Below are positions 51,205 to 62,225 of a stretch of DNA of 64,000 bases, piece by piece. The notes beneath the pieces are model-generated. The model had not been told where the DNA came from, did no database searches, and saw only the letters and a program-made list of their open reading frames with translations. Origin of the DNA: Pseudomonas sp. FEN (GTDB lineage Bacteria; Pseudomonadota; Gammaproteobacteria; Pseudomonadales; Pseudomonadaceae). Made by a program: the position numbers and the translations under genes. The DNA lies in contig NZ_CAJFDC010000013.1 in the NCBI RefSeq assembly GCF_904067045.1, forward strand, positions 1-64,000, in the 5' to 3' direction. Positions within the stretch are counted from its first letter, which is position 1; each line of letters opens with the position of its first letter.

Positions 51205-52044
51205 TCAGTAAGCCTTGCCAGTCTTGTAGAAGTGTTCAAAGCAGAAGTTGGTCGCTTCGATGTAGCCTTCGGCGCCACCGCAGTCGAAACGCTTGCCTTT
51301 GAACTTGTAGGCAATCACACAACCGTCCTGGGCCTGTTTCATCAGGGCGTCGGTGATCTGGATCTCGCCACCCTTGCCCGGCTCGGTCTGCTCGATCAGG
51401 GCGAAGATGTCCGGGGTCAGGATGTAACGACCGATGATCGCCAGGTTCGACGGCGCGTCTTCCGGCTTCGGCTTCTCAACCATGTTGCGTACGCGGTACA
51501 GGTCGTCACCGATCAGATCGCCGGCAATCACCCCGTACTTGTTGGTTTCCTGCGGATCGACTTCCTGGATCGCGACAATGGTGCAGCGATACTGTTTGTA
51601 CAGCTTGACCATCTGGGTCAGGACGCCGTCGCCTTCGAGGTTGACGCACAGGTCATCCGCCAGAACCACGGCGAAGGGTTCGTCACCGATCAATGGACGG
51701 CCGGTCAGGATCGCGTGACCCAGGCCTTTCATTTCGGTCTGACGGGTGTAGGAGAACGAGCATTCGTCCAGCAGCTTGCGGATACCGACCAGGTACTTCT
51801 CCTTGTCGGTGCCTTTGATCTGGTTTTCCAACTCGTAGCTGATGTCGAAGTGGTCTTCCAGCGCGCGCTTGCCGCGACCGGTCACGATGGAGATCTCGGT
51901 CAACCCGGCGTCCAGCGCTTCCTCGACGCCGTACTGGATCAGTGGCTTGTTCACCACCGGCAGCATTTCTTTGGGCATGGCTTTAGTCGCTGGGAGGAAG
52001 CGAGTACCGTAACCGGCTGCTGGGAACAAGCATTTCTTGATCAT
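51205..52044 (-). CDS. galU: UTP-glucose-1-phosphate uridylyltransferase
   Basis: 279 residues. The nucleotidyltransferase signature is complete: CLFPAAGYGTRFLPATKAMP and KEMLPVVNKPLIQYGVEEA; further motifs VVLADDLCVN and KGGEIQITDAL. It makes UDP-glucose for cell-envelope sugars. Single gene, with a strong terminator 34 bases beyond its stop; its ATG at 52044. Confidence 0.97.
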   Translation of the reverse strand: MIKKCLFPAAGYGTRFLPATKAMPKEMLPVVNKPLIQYGVEEALDAGLTEISIVTGRGKRALEDHFDISYELENQIKGTDKEKYLVGIRKLLDECSFSYTRQTEMKGLGHAILTGRPLIGDEPFAVVLADDLCVNLEGDGVLTQMVKLYKQYRCTIVAIQEVDPQETNKYGVIAGDLIGDDLYRVRNMVEKPKPEDAPSNLAIIGRYILTPDIFALIEQTEPGKGGEIQITDALMKQAQDGCVIAYKFKGKRFDCGGAEGYIEATNFCFEHFYKTGKAY

Positions 52045-52317
52045 ATAAGTCCTTGAAAGGGCGGTGTGTACGAGTTTCGGCGCAGTCTAATCAGGCAGCG
52101 GTCACCTTACAATGCCCCACTGATAGCAGACTGACGCCAACATAGAGAAACCTGACGGCGGATAGTTCCGGGAATCTTGCAAATATTGCGACATCCGGTA
52201 CTCACCCTCCCAGCCAAACACATTTTCACTCAGGGCATCAACTCTAGCGGCTATTGAGGGTTTGTGCCTTGATCTGAGCTATCATCAACACCTTTCATCA
52301 GCCCATGAGACAGATCG

Positions 52318-52506
52318 ATGTCGGCAGCAAAGAACGTGAACGGTTACCTGATCAATCAAGCAAAAGACGGCCAATGGTGGCTGACCGGTAGCGATGGCGA
52401 ATCGGTCGCTGGCCCATTCCCGAGCGAAGCACTGGCCATTGAAGTGGCCTCGGTGTTCGAAGATACCCCCGCCCCCGCCGCACGGCGCCGTGGCAACAAG
52501 GATTGA
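52318..52506 (+). CDS. Small hypothetical protein
   Basis: 62 residues, ATG at 52318 (MSAAKNVNGYLINQAKDGQWWLTG). The helix-rich sequence ends with APAARRRGNKD. It resembles small uncharacterised proteins of Pseudomonas but I cannot give a function. The next ATG (52515) is 8 bases beyond its stop, so it is probably in one transcript with the lipoprotein. Confidence 0.7.
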   Translation: MSAAKNVNGYLINQAKDGQWWLTGSDGESVAGPFPSEALAIEVASVFEDTPAPAARRRGNKD

Positions 52507-52514
52507 ATACGGGC

Positions 52515-52796
52515 ATGAACAAGCTTCTGGCATTGATTGTGTTGCTGGCCCTGGGTGGCTGCGCCACGGCGTCGAAAACCTACATAAACAACGGCCAGCA
52601 GGGCCTGGCCATCGACTGTTCAGGTGAGGCGATGTCCTGGGCCAAGTGCTACGAGAAGGCCGACGACTCCTGTGCCGGTACCGGCTACACCATCGTCGGC
52701 ACCAATGGCACGCCCTCGCCCAAGGAAAGCGACAAGACCCTCGGCGTCGACGTGGGCAATTTCAAAAGCCGCACGGTCACCGTGGTGTGCAAATAA
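52515..52796 (+). CDS. Predicted small lipoprotein
   Basis: 93 residues from ATG 52515 (MNKLLALIVLLALGGCATAS). The lipobox GGC at residues 14-16 marks a lipid-anchored protein. Four Cys in the mature part (AIDCSG, KCYEKA, SCAGTG, VVCK) suggest two disulfides. A different in-frame ATG at 52503 is 4 codons upstream. Function unknown. Confidence 0.8.
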   Translation: MNKLLALIVLLALGGCATASKTYINNGQQGLAIDCSGEAMSWAKCYEKADDSCAGTGYTIVGTNGTPSPKESDKTLGVDVGNFKSRTVTVVCK

Positions 52797-52813
52797 GCCC
52801 GATGCCAGGCGGT

Positions 52814-53170
52814 TCAACCTGAAATACAGTGCTCGGCGGCATTGAGCACGGCTTTGTTGCGCAAGGGGAAATTCGACATGCTCTCGAAAACCTTGATGCT
52901 ACTGCCGCTGGAGCGCTCTTCGATAAACAGTACCGCCGATGGACTGGTGGAAAACCGGTCACGCACGATAACCTTGACCCCATCCTTCTGATAGGGCTCG
53001 ATCAATGAAGGGCCGCGGTCCTTGGTCAGCCGGGTATCGAAACACTGGGCATAGACCATTGGCTTCTTGCCGGAGATCACGCTCATCGTCGGCGGTGACT
53101 GCTCGATATCCGATACGCTCGCACAGCCACTCATGGCCAAGGCAACCAATGCCCACACACCCCACTTCAT
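52814..53170 (-). CDS. Predicted lipoprotein
   Basis: 118 residues from ATG 53170 (MKWGVWALVALAMSGCASVS). Lipobox ALAMSGC. The frame is open upstream to 53335 but the shorter start gives a standard lipoprotein signal. Mature part with SVISGKKPMVYAQCFDTRL, no recognised domain. Convergent with the lipoprotein at 52515. Confidence 0.8.
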   Translation of the reverse strand: MKWGVWALVALAMSGCASVSDIEQSPPTMSVISGKKPMVYAQCFDTRLTKDRGPSLIEPYQKDGVKVIVRDRFSTSPSAVLFIEERSSGSSIKVFESMSNFPLRNKAVLNAAEHCISG

Positions 53171-53380
53171 AAGCAAATCTCCGATAAAGACGATAAGACA
53201 GCATCCGGACGATTTTTCTCCATCGCACCGGCGATTTAATCCAACTTTTATGGCGACAAGGCTACGCAATCCGTCAGACTGGAAGCTCTGTCGGTCGAAT
53301 AAATCCGACAGTCCCCTGAAAACACCCTGCACCACATGCTATCTTTTTGATTTTGTAGAAAAAGCCTTCTGGAGACGCCC

Positions 53381-53686
53381 TTGAAATTCATCCACCAGCG
53401 CGAGCACCTGAACGAAGACGACATTGTCGTGATCGAATGCTCCCAGACGTGCAACATCCGCCTGATGAACGACGCCAACTTTCGCAGCTTCAAGAATGGC
53501 GGTCGTCACACCTACCACGGCGGCGCATTTGATACGTTTCCGGCAAAAATCACCATCCCCAGCACCGGTTTCTGGAACATTACCATTGATACCGTGGTGA
53601 CCAAACGCGCCATCAGCGTCACCCGCAAACCGAATCTGACCCACTCGATTCGGATCATCCGTCGCTCCAGCTCGAAACTGCGTTGA
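53381..53686 (+). CDS. DUF1883-family protein with TTG start
   Basis: 101 residues: KFIHQREHLNEDDIVVIECS, NIRLMNDANFRSFKNGGRH and TYHGGAFDTFPAKITIPSTG match the DUF1883 family over the full length. The start is TTG 53381, with ggag 7 bases upstream (53371-53374); no ATG precedes MKF. Function unknown; members are small beta-rich cytoplasmic proteins. A 39-base gap leads to the next small gene. Confidence 0.85.
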   Translation: MKFIHQREHLNEDDIVVIECSQTCNIRLMNDANFRSFKNGGRHTYHGGAFDTFPAKITIPSTGFWNITIDTVVTKRAISVTRKPNLTHSIRIIRRSSSKLR

Positions 53687-53725
53687 ATCGCGCCAGCCGC
53701 CCCTCTTCCCGTTACTGGAATCGCC

Positions 53726-53905
53726 GTGAACACCACCACCCCCACCACCAAGTACGTCATCAAATACAAGCTCAACGGTGAGCGTCGCTTCGAATTCGCC
53801 CAGCTGGAAAACGGCAGCGACGAGCAAGCCCTGGCCGCGCTGAAAGCCATTCACGGCGAAAGTGGCGATGTCATCAGCGACGTGAAAGCCAGCAAGGCAC
53901 TGTAA
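53726..53905 (+). CDS. Small hypothetical protein with GTG start
   Basis: 59 residues, GTG at 53726 and stop at 53905. Sequence MNTTTPTTKYVIKYKLNGER then RFEFAQLENGSDEQALAALK is polar, non-repetitive and well coded for this genome, so a real gene is likely. No domain recognised. Same strand and 39 bases after the DUF1883 gene, 23 bases before alkB. Confidence 0.7.
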   Translation: MNTTTPTTKYVIKYKLNGERRFEFAQLENGSDEQALAALKAIHGESGDVISDVKASKAL

Positions 53906-53928
53906 GCGCGCACCGCACACGGTTTGCC

Positions 53929-54585
53929 ATGACCCTAGACCTGTTTGCCGACGCCGACCTGCAGCAACCCGAGCGCTTCGAGTCCATCGGCGCACAATCC
54001 TGCGTGCTGCGTGGTTTCGCCCTGCCCTGGGTGGAACGCCTGCTGCCCGCCCTGGCCAAGGTGCTGGCACAGGCGCCATTTCGGCAGATGGTCACGCCTG
54101 GCGGCTTCACCATGTCCGCCGGCCTGAGCAGTTGCGGCGCGCTGGGCTGGACCAGCGACCGCGACGGCTACCGCTACACCCGGGTCGACCCGCAGAGCGG
54201 TCGGCCCTGGCCAGAAATGCCCGAAGTGTTCCGGCAACTGGCGGAGGATGCCGCCCGGGTCGCCGGCTTTGCCCACTTCGCCGCGGATGCCTGCCTGATC
54301 AATCGCTATGTGCCGGGAGCGAAGATGTCCCTGCACCAGGACCGCAACGAGCGCGATTTCAGCGCTCCCGTGGTTTCGGTATCACTGGGCCTGCCGGCGA
54401 TCTTTCTGTTTGGCGGCCATGAGCGCGGCGACAAGACGCAACGCATCCCACTGTTTCACGGCGATATCGTGGTATGGGGCGGCGTCGACCGGCTGCGCTT
54501 TCATGGCGTGCTGCCGATCAAGGACGGCCATCATCCGCGATTGGGGGCCGAGCGCCTCAACTTCACCTTGCGCACCGCCGGCTAG
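53929..54585 (+). CDS. alkB: Alkylated DNA repair dioxygenase AlkB
   Basis: 218 residues. RYVPGAKMSLHQDRNERDFS supplies the HxD iron ligands, LRFHGVLPI the distal His, and ERLNFTLRTAG the 2OG-binding Arg pair; GWTSDRDGYRYTRVDP is the nucleotide-recognition lid. It removes methyl groups from N1-methyladenine and N3-methylcytosine. Its ATG (53929) follows the small gene. No Ada box was seen upstream, so it does not look to be in the Ada regulon of 35325-37275. Confidence 0.92.
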   Translation: MTLDLFADADLQQPERFESIGAQSCVLRGFALPWVERLLPALAKVLAQAPFRQMVTPGGFTMSAGLSSCGALGWTSDRDGYRYTRVDPQSGRPWPEMPEVFRQLAEDAARVAGFAHFAADACLINRYVPGAKMSLHQDRNERDFSAPVVSVSLGLPAIFLFGGHERGDKTQRIPLFHGDIVVWGGVDRLRFHGVLPIKDGHHPRLGAERLNFTLRTAG

Positions 54586-54732
54586 CGCCGATTCAATCAA
54601 TGCCCCGCCAGCACCAACGGCGTTTCATAGCCGGGCGCATAAGACGGCGACTGGCCTTACAGACCTGATTCCTGATACAAACCAGCCCTGTTCTCGTCGT
54701 TATCCTTTTATCTGCCCCGGAGAAAAGTTGTC

Positions 54733-55797
54733 ATGAGCACCTGGCCCGACACCCGTATTCTTGACCTGTTCGGCATTGAACTACCGATCATCCAGGCCCC
54801 GATGGCGGGTGCGACCACGTCCGCCATGATGATTGGCGTGGCCCGGGCCGGCGGCCTCGCGGCCCTGCCCTGCGCGATGCTGACCCCGGAGCAGATTCGC
54901 CAGGACGTGCAGGCGTTTCGCAGCGCGACCCAGGCGCCGCTGAACGTCAACTTCTTCTGCCATCAACCGCCAGCAGCGGACCCGGAGCGGGAAAAACGCT
55001 GGAAAGAACGCCTGGCACCCTACTACCGCGAGCTGGGCGTGGATTTCAATGCGCCGACACCGGTTTCCAGCCGTGCGCCTTTCGATGAAACCAGCTGCCA
55101 ACTGGTGGAAGAACTACAACCGGAGATCGTCAGCTTCCACTTCGGCCTACCGCCCGAGGCCCTGCTCAACCGGGTGAAAGCCACCGGCGCGACGATCGTC
55201 GGTTGCGCCACCACCGTCGATGAAGCGCGCTGGCTGGAAGAGCGCGGCTGCCACGCAATCATCGCCATGGGCAATGAAGCCGGCGGCCATCGCGGCATCT
55301 TCCTGAGCACCGACCTCAATACCCAGGTCGGCACCATCGCCCTGGTGCCACAGATTGCCGATGCGGTGGATGTTCCGGTGATCGCCGCCGGCGGTATCGG
55401 CGACGGACGCGGTATCGCGGCGGCCTTCATGCTCGGGGCCGCGGCGGTGCAACTGGGGACGGCCTATCTGTTCACTCCGGAAGCCAAGGTCTCGGCGTCC
55501 CATCACCAGGCACTGCGCAGCGCGAAGGAAAGCCAGACGGCCCTGACCAACCTGTTCACCGGCCGGCCGGCGCGGGGGATCATGAACCGGGTGATGCGCG
55601 AACTGGGGCCGATCAGTGACATGGCCCCGGCGTTTCCCCTGGCCGGCGGCGCGCTGCTGCCACTGCGGGCCAAGGGCGAAGCGGATTTCAGCAACCTGTG
55701 GTCGGGCCAGGCGTTACGGTTGGGCGTGGAGTTGCCGGCCGAGGCATTGACCCGGCAGTTGGCGGAACAGGCCCTGGCGATATTGCAAAGACACTGA
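54733..55797 (+). CDS. Nitronate monooxygenase-like FMN protein
   Basis: 354 residues. TIM-barrel FMN motif IQAPMAGATTSAMMIGVARA at the start, AMGNEAGGHRGIFLS with the conserved His/Gly, and AAAVQLGTAYLFTPEA. This family oxidises nitronates with FMN and O2, or acts as a related flavin reductase; substrate not fixed by sequence. Single gene with a REP element behind it. Confidence 0.9.
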   Translation: MSTWPDTRILDLFGIELPIIQAPMAGATTSAMMIGVARAGGLAALPCAMLTPEQIRQDVQAFRSATQAPLNVNFFCHQPPAADPEREKRWKERLAPYYRELGVDFNAPTPVSSRAPFDETSCQLVEELQPEIVSFHFGLPPEALLNRVKATGATIVGCATTVDEARWLEERGCHAIIAMGNEAGGHRGIFLSTDLNTQVGTIALVPQIADAVDVPVIAAGGIGDGRGIAAAFMLGAAAVQLGTAYLFTPEAKVSASHHQALRSAKESQTALTNLFTGRPARGIMNRVMRELGPISDMAPAFPLAGGALLPLRAKGEADFSNLWSGQALRLGVELPAEALTRQLAEQALAILQRH

Positions 55798-55802
55798 TCA
55801 GC

Positions 55803-56817
<1,015 letters not shown>

Positions 56818-57498
56818 ATGCCGCTCTCGAGTGCCGACCTCGCCGCCATCTGGCTGACCCTGAAACTGGCGTCCCTGGTCACTGTCATCCTGCTGCTGAT
56901 CGGCACTCCGATAGCCCTCTGGCTGGCCCGCACCCGCTCGTGGCTGCGCGGCCCGGTCGGCGCGGTGGTGGCGCTGCCGCTGGTGCTGCCGCCGACGGTG
57001 ATCGGTTTCTACCTGCTGGTCGCCTTCGGCCCGCATGGTTTTATCGGCCAGTTTACCCAGTCCATCGGGCTGGGCACCCTCACCTTCAGCTTCACCGGAT
57101 TGGTGATTGGCTCGGTCATCTACTCGATGCCCTTTGTGGTGCAGCCGTTGCAAAACGCCTTCGGGGCCATCGGCACGCGCCCGCTGGAGGTGGCCGCGAC
57201 CTTGCGCGCCAATCCCTGGGACACCTTCTTCAGCGTGGTCCTGCCCCTGGCCAGACCGGGCTTTATCACCGCCGCCATCCTCGGCTTTGCCCACACCGTC
57301 GGCGAATTCGGCGTGGTGCTGATGATCGGCGGCAACATTCCGGAAAAGACCCGGGTGGTCTCGGTGCAGATCTACGACCATGTCGAGGCCATGGAATACC
57401 TCCAGGCCCATTGGCTGGCCGGCGCGATGCTGGTGTTTTCCTTTCTCGTGTTGCTGGCCCTGTACTCGAGCCGCAAGACCAAAATGGGCTGGAGTTGA
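56818..57498 (+). CDS. modB: Molybdate ABC transporter, permease
   Basis: 226 residues with five to six helices. It has the cytoplasmic EAA-like loop [20 protein letters not shown] that contacts the ATPase. It immediately abuts modA (stop at 56817) and ends 3 bases before modC. Confidence 0.95.
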   Translation: MPLSSADLAAIWLTLKLASLVTVILLLIGTPIALWLARTRSWLRGPVGAVVALPLVLPPTVIGFYLLVAFGPHGFIGQFTQSIGLGTLTFSFTGLVIGSVIYSMPFVVQPLQNAFGAIGTRPLEVAATLRANPWDTFFSVVLPLARPGFITAAILGFAHTVGEFGVVLMIGGNIPEKTRVVSVQIYDHVEAMEYLQAHWLAGAMLVFSFLVLLALYSSRKTKMGWS

Positions 57499-57501
57499 GC
57501 C

Positions 57502-58590
57502 ATGGCTTCTTCGATACAGGTCCGCCTGCAGTTAAGCTATCCGGACTTTGCCCTGGACCTCGACCTGCAACTGCCCGGCCGTGGCATCAGCGCCCTGTAC
57601 GGGCACTCGGGCTCGGGCAAGACCACCTGCCTGCGCTGCATCGCCGGCCTGGAAAAAGCCCCCGAGGCGCTGATCCGGATCAACGACCAGGTCTGGCAGG
57701 ACAGCAGCCGCAAACTGTTCGTCGCCCCGCACAAGCGCGCCCTGGGTTATGTGTTCCAGGAAGCCAGCCTGTTCGCGCACCTGTCGGTACGCGCCAACCT
57801 GGAATTCGGCCTGCGTCGCATCCCTCGAGATCAGCGCCGGGTGGACATGGCCCACGCCACCGACCTGCTGGGTATCGGTCATTTGCTCGAACGCCGCCCC
57901 GAGCACCTGTCCGGTGGCGAGCGCCAGCGCATCGGCATTGCCCGGGCGCTGCTCACCAGCCCGCGGCTGCTGTTGATGGACGAACCGCTGGCGGCGCTCG
58001 ACAGCCAGCGCAAGAACGAGATCCTGCCGTATCTGGAACGCCTGCATGACGAACTGGAGATCCCGTTGCTCTATGTCAGTCACGCCCAGGACGAAGTGGC
58101 GCGCCTGGCCGACCATATCGTCCTGCTCAGCGCCGGCAAGGCCCTGGCCAGCGGCCCCATTGGCGAAACCCTGGCGCGCCTGGACCTGCCCATGGCCCTG
58201 GGCGACGATGCCGGCGTGGTGATAGAGGGCACGGTCAGTTCCTACGATTCCCAGTATCAGTTACTGACCCTGCAATTGCCCAACAGTCTACTGAGCATGC
58301 GCGTGGCTCACTCCGCGCTGGCACCGGGCAAGCGCCTGCGTATCAAGATCCAGGCCCGGGATGTCAGCCTCAGCCGGCAACCGGGTGAGCAAAGCAGCAT
58401 CCTCAATTTGTTGCCCGTGACCATCAGTGGGGAAACCCCCGCCGACAACAGCGCCCATGTGCTGGTCCGACTGGAGGCCGCGGGCACGCCCTTGCTGGCA
58501 CGGATCACCCGCTACTCCCGCGACCAGCTCAAGCTGGCACCGGGGCAGACGCTCTGGGCGCAGATCAAGGCGGTGGCGGTGCTGGCCTGA
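57502..58590 (+). CDS. modC: Molybdate ABC transporter, ATPase with C-terminal Mop domain
   Basis: 362 residues. Walker [17 protein letters not shown], signature [16 protein letters not shown], Walker [13 protein letters not shown], then the molybdate-binding Mop/TOBE domain (about 290-355: [14 protein letters not shown]) that allows feedback by molybdate. It completes the modABC operon. Confidence 0.95.
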   Translation: MASSIQVRLQLSYPDFALDLDLQLPGRGISALYGHSGSGKTTCLRCIAGLEKAPEALIRINDQVWQDSSRKLFVAPHKRALGYVFQEASLFAHLSVRANLEFGLRRIPRDQRRVDMAHATDLLGIGHLLERRPEHLSGGERQRIGIARALLTSPRLLLMDEPLAALDSQRKNEILPYLERLHDELEIPLLYVSHAQDEVARLADHIVLLSAGKALASGPIGETLARLDLPMALGDDAGVVIEGTVSSYDSQYQLLTLQLPNSLLSMRVAHSALAPGKRLRIKIQARDVSLSRQPGEQSSILNLLPVTISGETPADNSAHVLVRLEAAGTPLLARITRYSRDQLKLAPGQTLWAQIKAVAVLA

Positions 58591-58715
58591 AGGCAAGCGC
58601 CCGGCCCTCGCCAGCGCTCTCGGGCGAATCCACGCTGAATAAGCGCCACTCCATGCCCGCAACGCGGCCGATGCGTTCTACACTGCGGTTCACTCTCCGA
58701 ACAACGGAAGACCCG

Positions 58716-61356
58716 ATGACGGCCAAACCCGCAGCGATGCTTCTCGACACCCTTGAAGGTCAGCGCCTGGCAGGTGAGGACGCCGCCGGATGGCGCGAAT
58801 GGGGACCGTACCTGAGCGAGCGGCAATGGGGCACGGTACGCGAGGACTACAGCGCCGACGGCGATGCCTGGGCTTACTTCCCCCACGATCACGCCCGCAG
58901 TCGCGCCTATCGCTGGGGCGAGGATGGCCTCGCGGGGTTTTCCGACAAGTCCCAGCACTGGTGCCTCGGGCTGGCCCTCTGGAACGAGCGTGATCCGATT
59001 CTCAAGGAACGCCTGTTTGGCCTGAACAACGCCGAAGGCAATCATGGCGAAGACGTCAAGGAGCTGTACTTCTACCTCGACGGCGTGCCCAGCCACGCGT
59101 ATATGCGCATGCTCTACAAATACCCGCAGGCGGCCTTTCCCTACAACGACCTGGTCAGCGAAAACGCCCGCCGCAGCCTGGACGATGCCGAGTACGAGAT
59201 CCTCGATACCGGGGTGTTCGAGGACAACCGCTATTTTGATGTCACCGTCGAGTACGCCAAGCAGGCCCCGAACGACATTGTCATGCGGGTCAGCGTGCAG
59301 AACCGTTTTCACCAGGCGGCGCGCCTGCGCGTACTGCCCCATCTCTGGGCTCGCAACGATTGGAGCTGGAGTCCCCACGCACGACGACCGAGCCTGACCT
59401 TGCTAGGAGACAAGGTTGCCGCCGAGCATGCCGGCTGCGACCCCATGCACGCCAGCGCCTGGGGCGATGGCGGTTTCGAATGGCTGTTCTGCGAAAACGA
59501 AACCAACACCCGGCGCCTGAACGACTCACAGGCCGATGGCCCGTTCAAGGATGGCATCAACGACTACCTGGTCAGCGGCGCCCAGAGCATTCGCCGGGAT
59601 GCCGGGACGCGGGTGGCGGGTGGCGGCGCATTTTTCCCTGGAACTGCAAGGGGGTGAAACTCGCACGGTCTACCTGCGCTTCGCGCCACCGGAGGCCGAA
59701 AAAATCAACGCCCGCCGGCTGTTCGCAAAGCGACGCCAGGAAGCCGATGAGTTCTACGCCACCCTGCAACGCGGCCTCGACGACGCCGACGCCCGCAATG
59801 TCCAACGCCAGGCCCTGGCCGGCCTACTGTGGTCCAAGCAACTCTATTACTTCGACGTCAACCAGTGGCTCGACGGTGACCCGGGCCAACCGCAGCCACC
59901 GACCGAACGCCAGCATATTCGCAACAGCCACTGGCGGCACCTGTCGAACTTCGACATCGTCGCCATGCCGGACACCTGGGAGTACCCCTGGTACGCCTCC
60001 TGGGACCTGGGCTTCCAGGCGGTGGCGTTCGCCCTGATCGATCCAGGCTTTGCCAAGCACCAGTTGCTGCTCCTGGTCAAGGACCGCTTCATGCATCCCA
60101 ACGGCCAGTTACCCGCCTACGAGTGGCGCTTCGACGACGCCAACCCACCGGTACATGCCTGGGCGTCGTGGCGGGTCTACCAACAGGAAAAAGCACTGGT
60201 CGGCACAGGCGACCTGGATTTCCTTGAACGGATTTTCCACAAGCTGCTGCTGAATTTCTCCTGGTGGGTCAATCGCAAGGACGCCGAGGGCCGCAATCTG
60301 TTCCAGGGCGGCTTCCTCGGGCTGGACAATATTACCCTGTTCAACCGTTCCGAGGACCTGCCTCCCGGCTATACCCTCGACCAGGCCGACGGCACCGCCT
60401 GGGTAGCCGCCTATGCCCTGGACATGATGCGCATCGCCCTGGAACTGGCCAAGCGTAATTCGGTGTATGTCGATATCGCGGTGAAATTCTTCGAGCACTT
60501 TCTCTACATCGCCGGAGCAATCAATCGGGTCGACGACAGCGCCGAAGGCCTGTGGGACAAACAGGACGAATTTTTCTATGACGTCCTACAACACCCGGAC
60601 GGCCGCAGCGAACCGGTGCGCCTGCGCTCCATCGTCGGGCTGTTGCCGCTGTTCGCCGTGCTGGTGCTGGAACAGCGTGAGCACGAGGGCTTGCCCGGCC
60701 TGCGCGAGCGCCTGCTGGGGTTCATGCACCACCGCCCGGACCTGGCGGCACTGGTCTCGCGCTGGAATGAACCCGGCGACGGCAACCGCCTGCTGTTGGC
60801 GCTGTTGCGCGGTGAACGGACCAAAAATCTGCTCAAGCGCATGCTCGACGAAGCCGAGTTTCTCTCGGACTTCGGTATCCGTTCGCTGTCCCGGGCCTTT
60901 GCCGAACAACCGTTGGCAATGCAGCTCGACGGCAAGACCCTGAGCGCCCGCTATCAACCGGCGGAGTCCGACTCACGCCTGTACGGTGGTAACTCCAACT
61001 GGCGCGGGCCGTTGTGGATGCCGATCAACTACCTGCTGATCGAATCACTGCGCGAGTTCCACCGTTACTATGACGATCACTTTTCCGTGGAATACCCCAG
61101 CGGCTCCGGTTATCTGTCATCGCTGGATCAGGTGGCCGACGGCCTGAGCCAGCGCCTGACGTCCCTATTCTTGCTGGACGAGGACGGACGACGACCGACC
61201 ATGGCGGCCTACACGCAATTGCAGGCCGATCCGGCAAGTCGCGACCTGATCCTGTTTCATGAGTATTTCCACGGCGACACCGGACGCGGCCTGGGCGCCT
61301 CCCACCAGACCGGCTGGAGCGCGCTGGTGGCCTTGTTGCTGCAACCGCGAAAATGA
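58716..61356 (+). pseudogene. MGH1-like glycoside hydrolase gene interrupted by a 7-bp duplication
   Basis: Without the duplication the gene would encode 877 residues (start ATG 58716, ggaa upstream, stop 61356). First part: GPYLSERQWGTVREDYSADG, SHQWC-like KSQHWCLGLALWNERD; second part after 59625: DTWEYPWYASWDLGFQAVAF and GFLGLDNITLFNRSEDLPPG, the (alpha/alpha)6-barrel of MGH1/GH63-type glucosidases. Removing one copy of GGGTGGC (59611-59624) restores the reading frame: GTRVAAHFSLELQGGETRTV. In the sequence as given, the first frame stops 59655-59657 (292-residue plus tail), so it is a pseudogene, a phase-type on/off switch, or a sequencing error. Cytoplasmic; likely trehalose, glucosylglycerate or other alpha-glucoside. 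Confidence 0.85.
59611..59624 (+). repeat. Two tandem copies of GGGTGGC in the hydrolase gene
   Basis: GGGTGGC at 59611-59617 and again at 59618-59624. The second copy shifts the frame by one; deleting either copy brings back the continuous 877-residue frame. Confidence 0.85.
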
Positions 61357-61772
61357 TCTGTTGCCCGGCGGAAAACATAAGCCTGGTTGAACGGCCCCAT
61401 CAATATGTTAGTCGCCCCTGATACATAGGTCCCTTATTGAAAAAACAACTTCAGAACTCAATACTCGAGACTGATTCCCTTCTCGTCAGCTTATATTCAG
61501 GTGAATACAACAAAACGCCACATTGGTTGTTGACTTCGAGGACCTCGTTGAGTAAATTCCCCGTGCCTGCTGCTCAGGCCTTTTTTCAACTCACAAAAGA
61601 ACCCAATGGACACAGTATCTAGACGCTGTCCGGTTCCCGCGAATGCGGCTCACCGGGCGCTTAACCCAGAAAATGACGGGACTCGACGCACAGGTCGGGT
61701 GAGCTGCGCCAGGGCTTGATGCTCTCTCCGTAACTCGCCTCTACCGGCGCCAGTCCGGTCGCGAGGTGTGTT
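61357..61772. other. Intergenic region before the small gene
   Basis: About 415 bases. A TTG-started frame (61437-61622, 61 codons) lacks a ribosome site and any recognisable feature and is not called. Between 61400 and 61600 composition is AT-rich, suggesting regulatory DNA or decayed sequence. Nothing else could be named. Confidence 0.4.
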
Positions 61773-62066
61773 ATGACTTTCAAATCCTCTGTAATACCCG
61801 GCGTTCGCGCCTTTGCTTCGAACATGCGCGTCAAGCTGTCGCGCGAGCCGCTGAAATCGGCCCGCGACGCTGCCCTGTTCGCCGCCCCATCCTACAAGAC
61901 CTCGCTGCGCGCCTCCGTCAGCTGGCGCATCTGCCCGGCCACCGGCCAGTTGCAACAGCGCTGGAATTTCGATGACAGCCAGGACCCACAGAGTCCCGGG
62001 CTTGCGCAGTTGCTGCAGCGCGCCGGCCTGACCCTGAACCTGTCTGTCGAGGCCCGCGCCGCTTAA
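61773..62066 (+). CDS. Small hypothetical protein upstream of mgtA
   Basis: 97 residues, ATG with gaggtg 6 bases upstream. MTFKSSVIPGVRAFASNMRV begins a basic N-terminus; WRICPATGQLQQRWNFDDSQ contains a possible conserved core. No domain recognised. About 290 bases before the mgtA ATG, on the same strand; a role in Mg response is only suggested by place. Confidence 0.65.
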   Translation: MTFKSSVIPGVRAFASNMRVKLSREPLKSARDAALFAAPSYKTSLRASVSWRICPATGQLQQRWNFDDSQDPQSPGLAQLLQRAGLTLNLSVEARAA

Positions 62067-62132
62067 TCGCCTGGCGCCGACAACGACAACTACCGCCACA
62101 ACATTTCGAACTTCGAAGTGTAGGGTTTAGTT

Positions 62133-62183
62133 ATGTTTTTAATTATTGGAATTCGAGCACTTCATTATGGACGAAGCCAGTAG
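62133..62183 (+). CDS. Possible 16-codon leader peptide of mgtA
   Basis: ATG 62133 opens a 16-residue peptide, MFLIIGIRALHYGRSQ, stopping at TAG 62181. A weak agggt lies 8 bases upstream. The stop is 4 bases from a strong hairpin (62187-62225). The arrangement resembles attenuation leaders such as mgtL, but it has no proline codons, unlike the Salmonella example. Speculative. Confidence 0.3.
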   Translation: MFLIIGIRALHYGRSQ

Positions 62184-62186
62184 GCG

Positions 62187-62225
62187 GTTCGCTGTCCGTT
62201 ACACTTTCGTGGACGGGCAGCGAAC
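62187..62225 (+). promoter_or_regulatory. Stable hairpin in the mgtA leader
   Basis: Arm GTTCGCTGTCCGT (62187-62199) pairs with ACGGGCAGCGAAC (62213-62225) with one mismatch (12 of 13) around a 13-base loop. No U run follows, so it is not a simple terminator. A second dyad, GTCAC (62325-62329) and GTGAC (62336-62340), sits beside the mgtA ribosome site. Leader of about 285 bases and these structures suggest Mg-responsive control. Confidence 0.6.

Noticed and set aside
50853..51314. 153-codon minus-strand frame across the REP array
   Set aside because: It runs through REP units, the tandem repeats and the galU terminator; repeats create a spurious open frame.
53929..54585. AlkB as part of the Ada regulon
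   Set aside because: No AAT-N6-GCAA box of the type seen at 35325 and 36127 was found ahead of it, and it is 17 kb away.
61437..61622. 61-codon frame starting at TTG
   Set aside because: No ribosome site, AT-rich region, no recognisable sequence.
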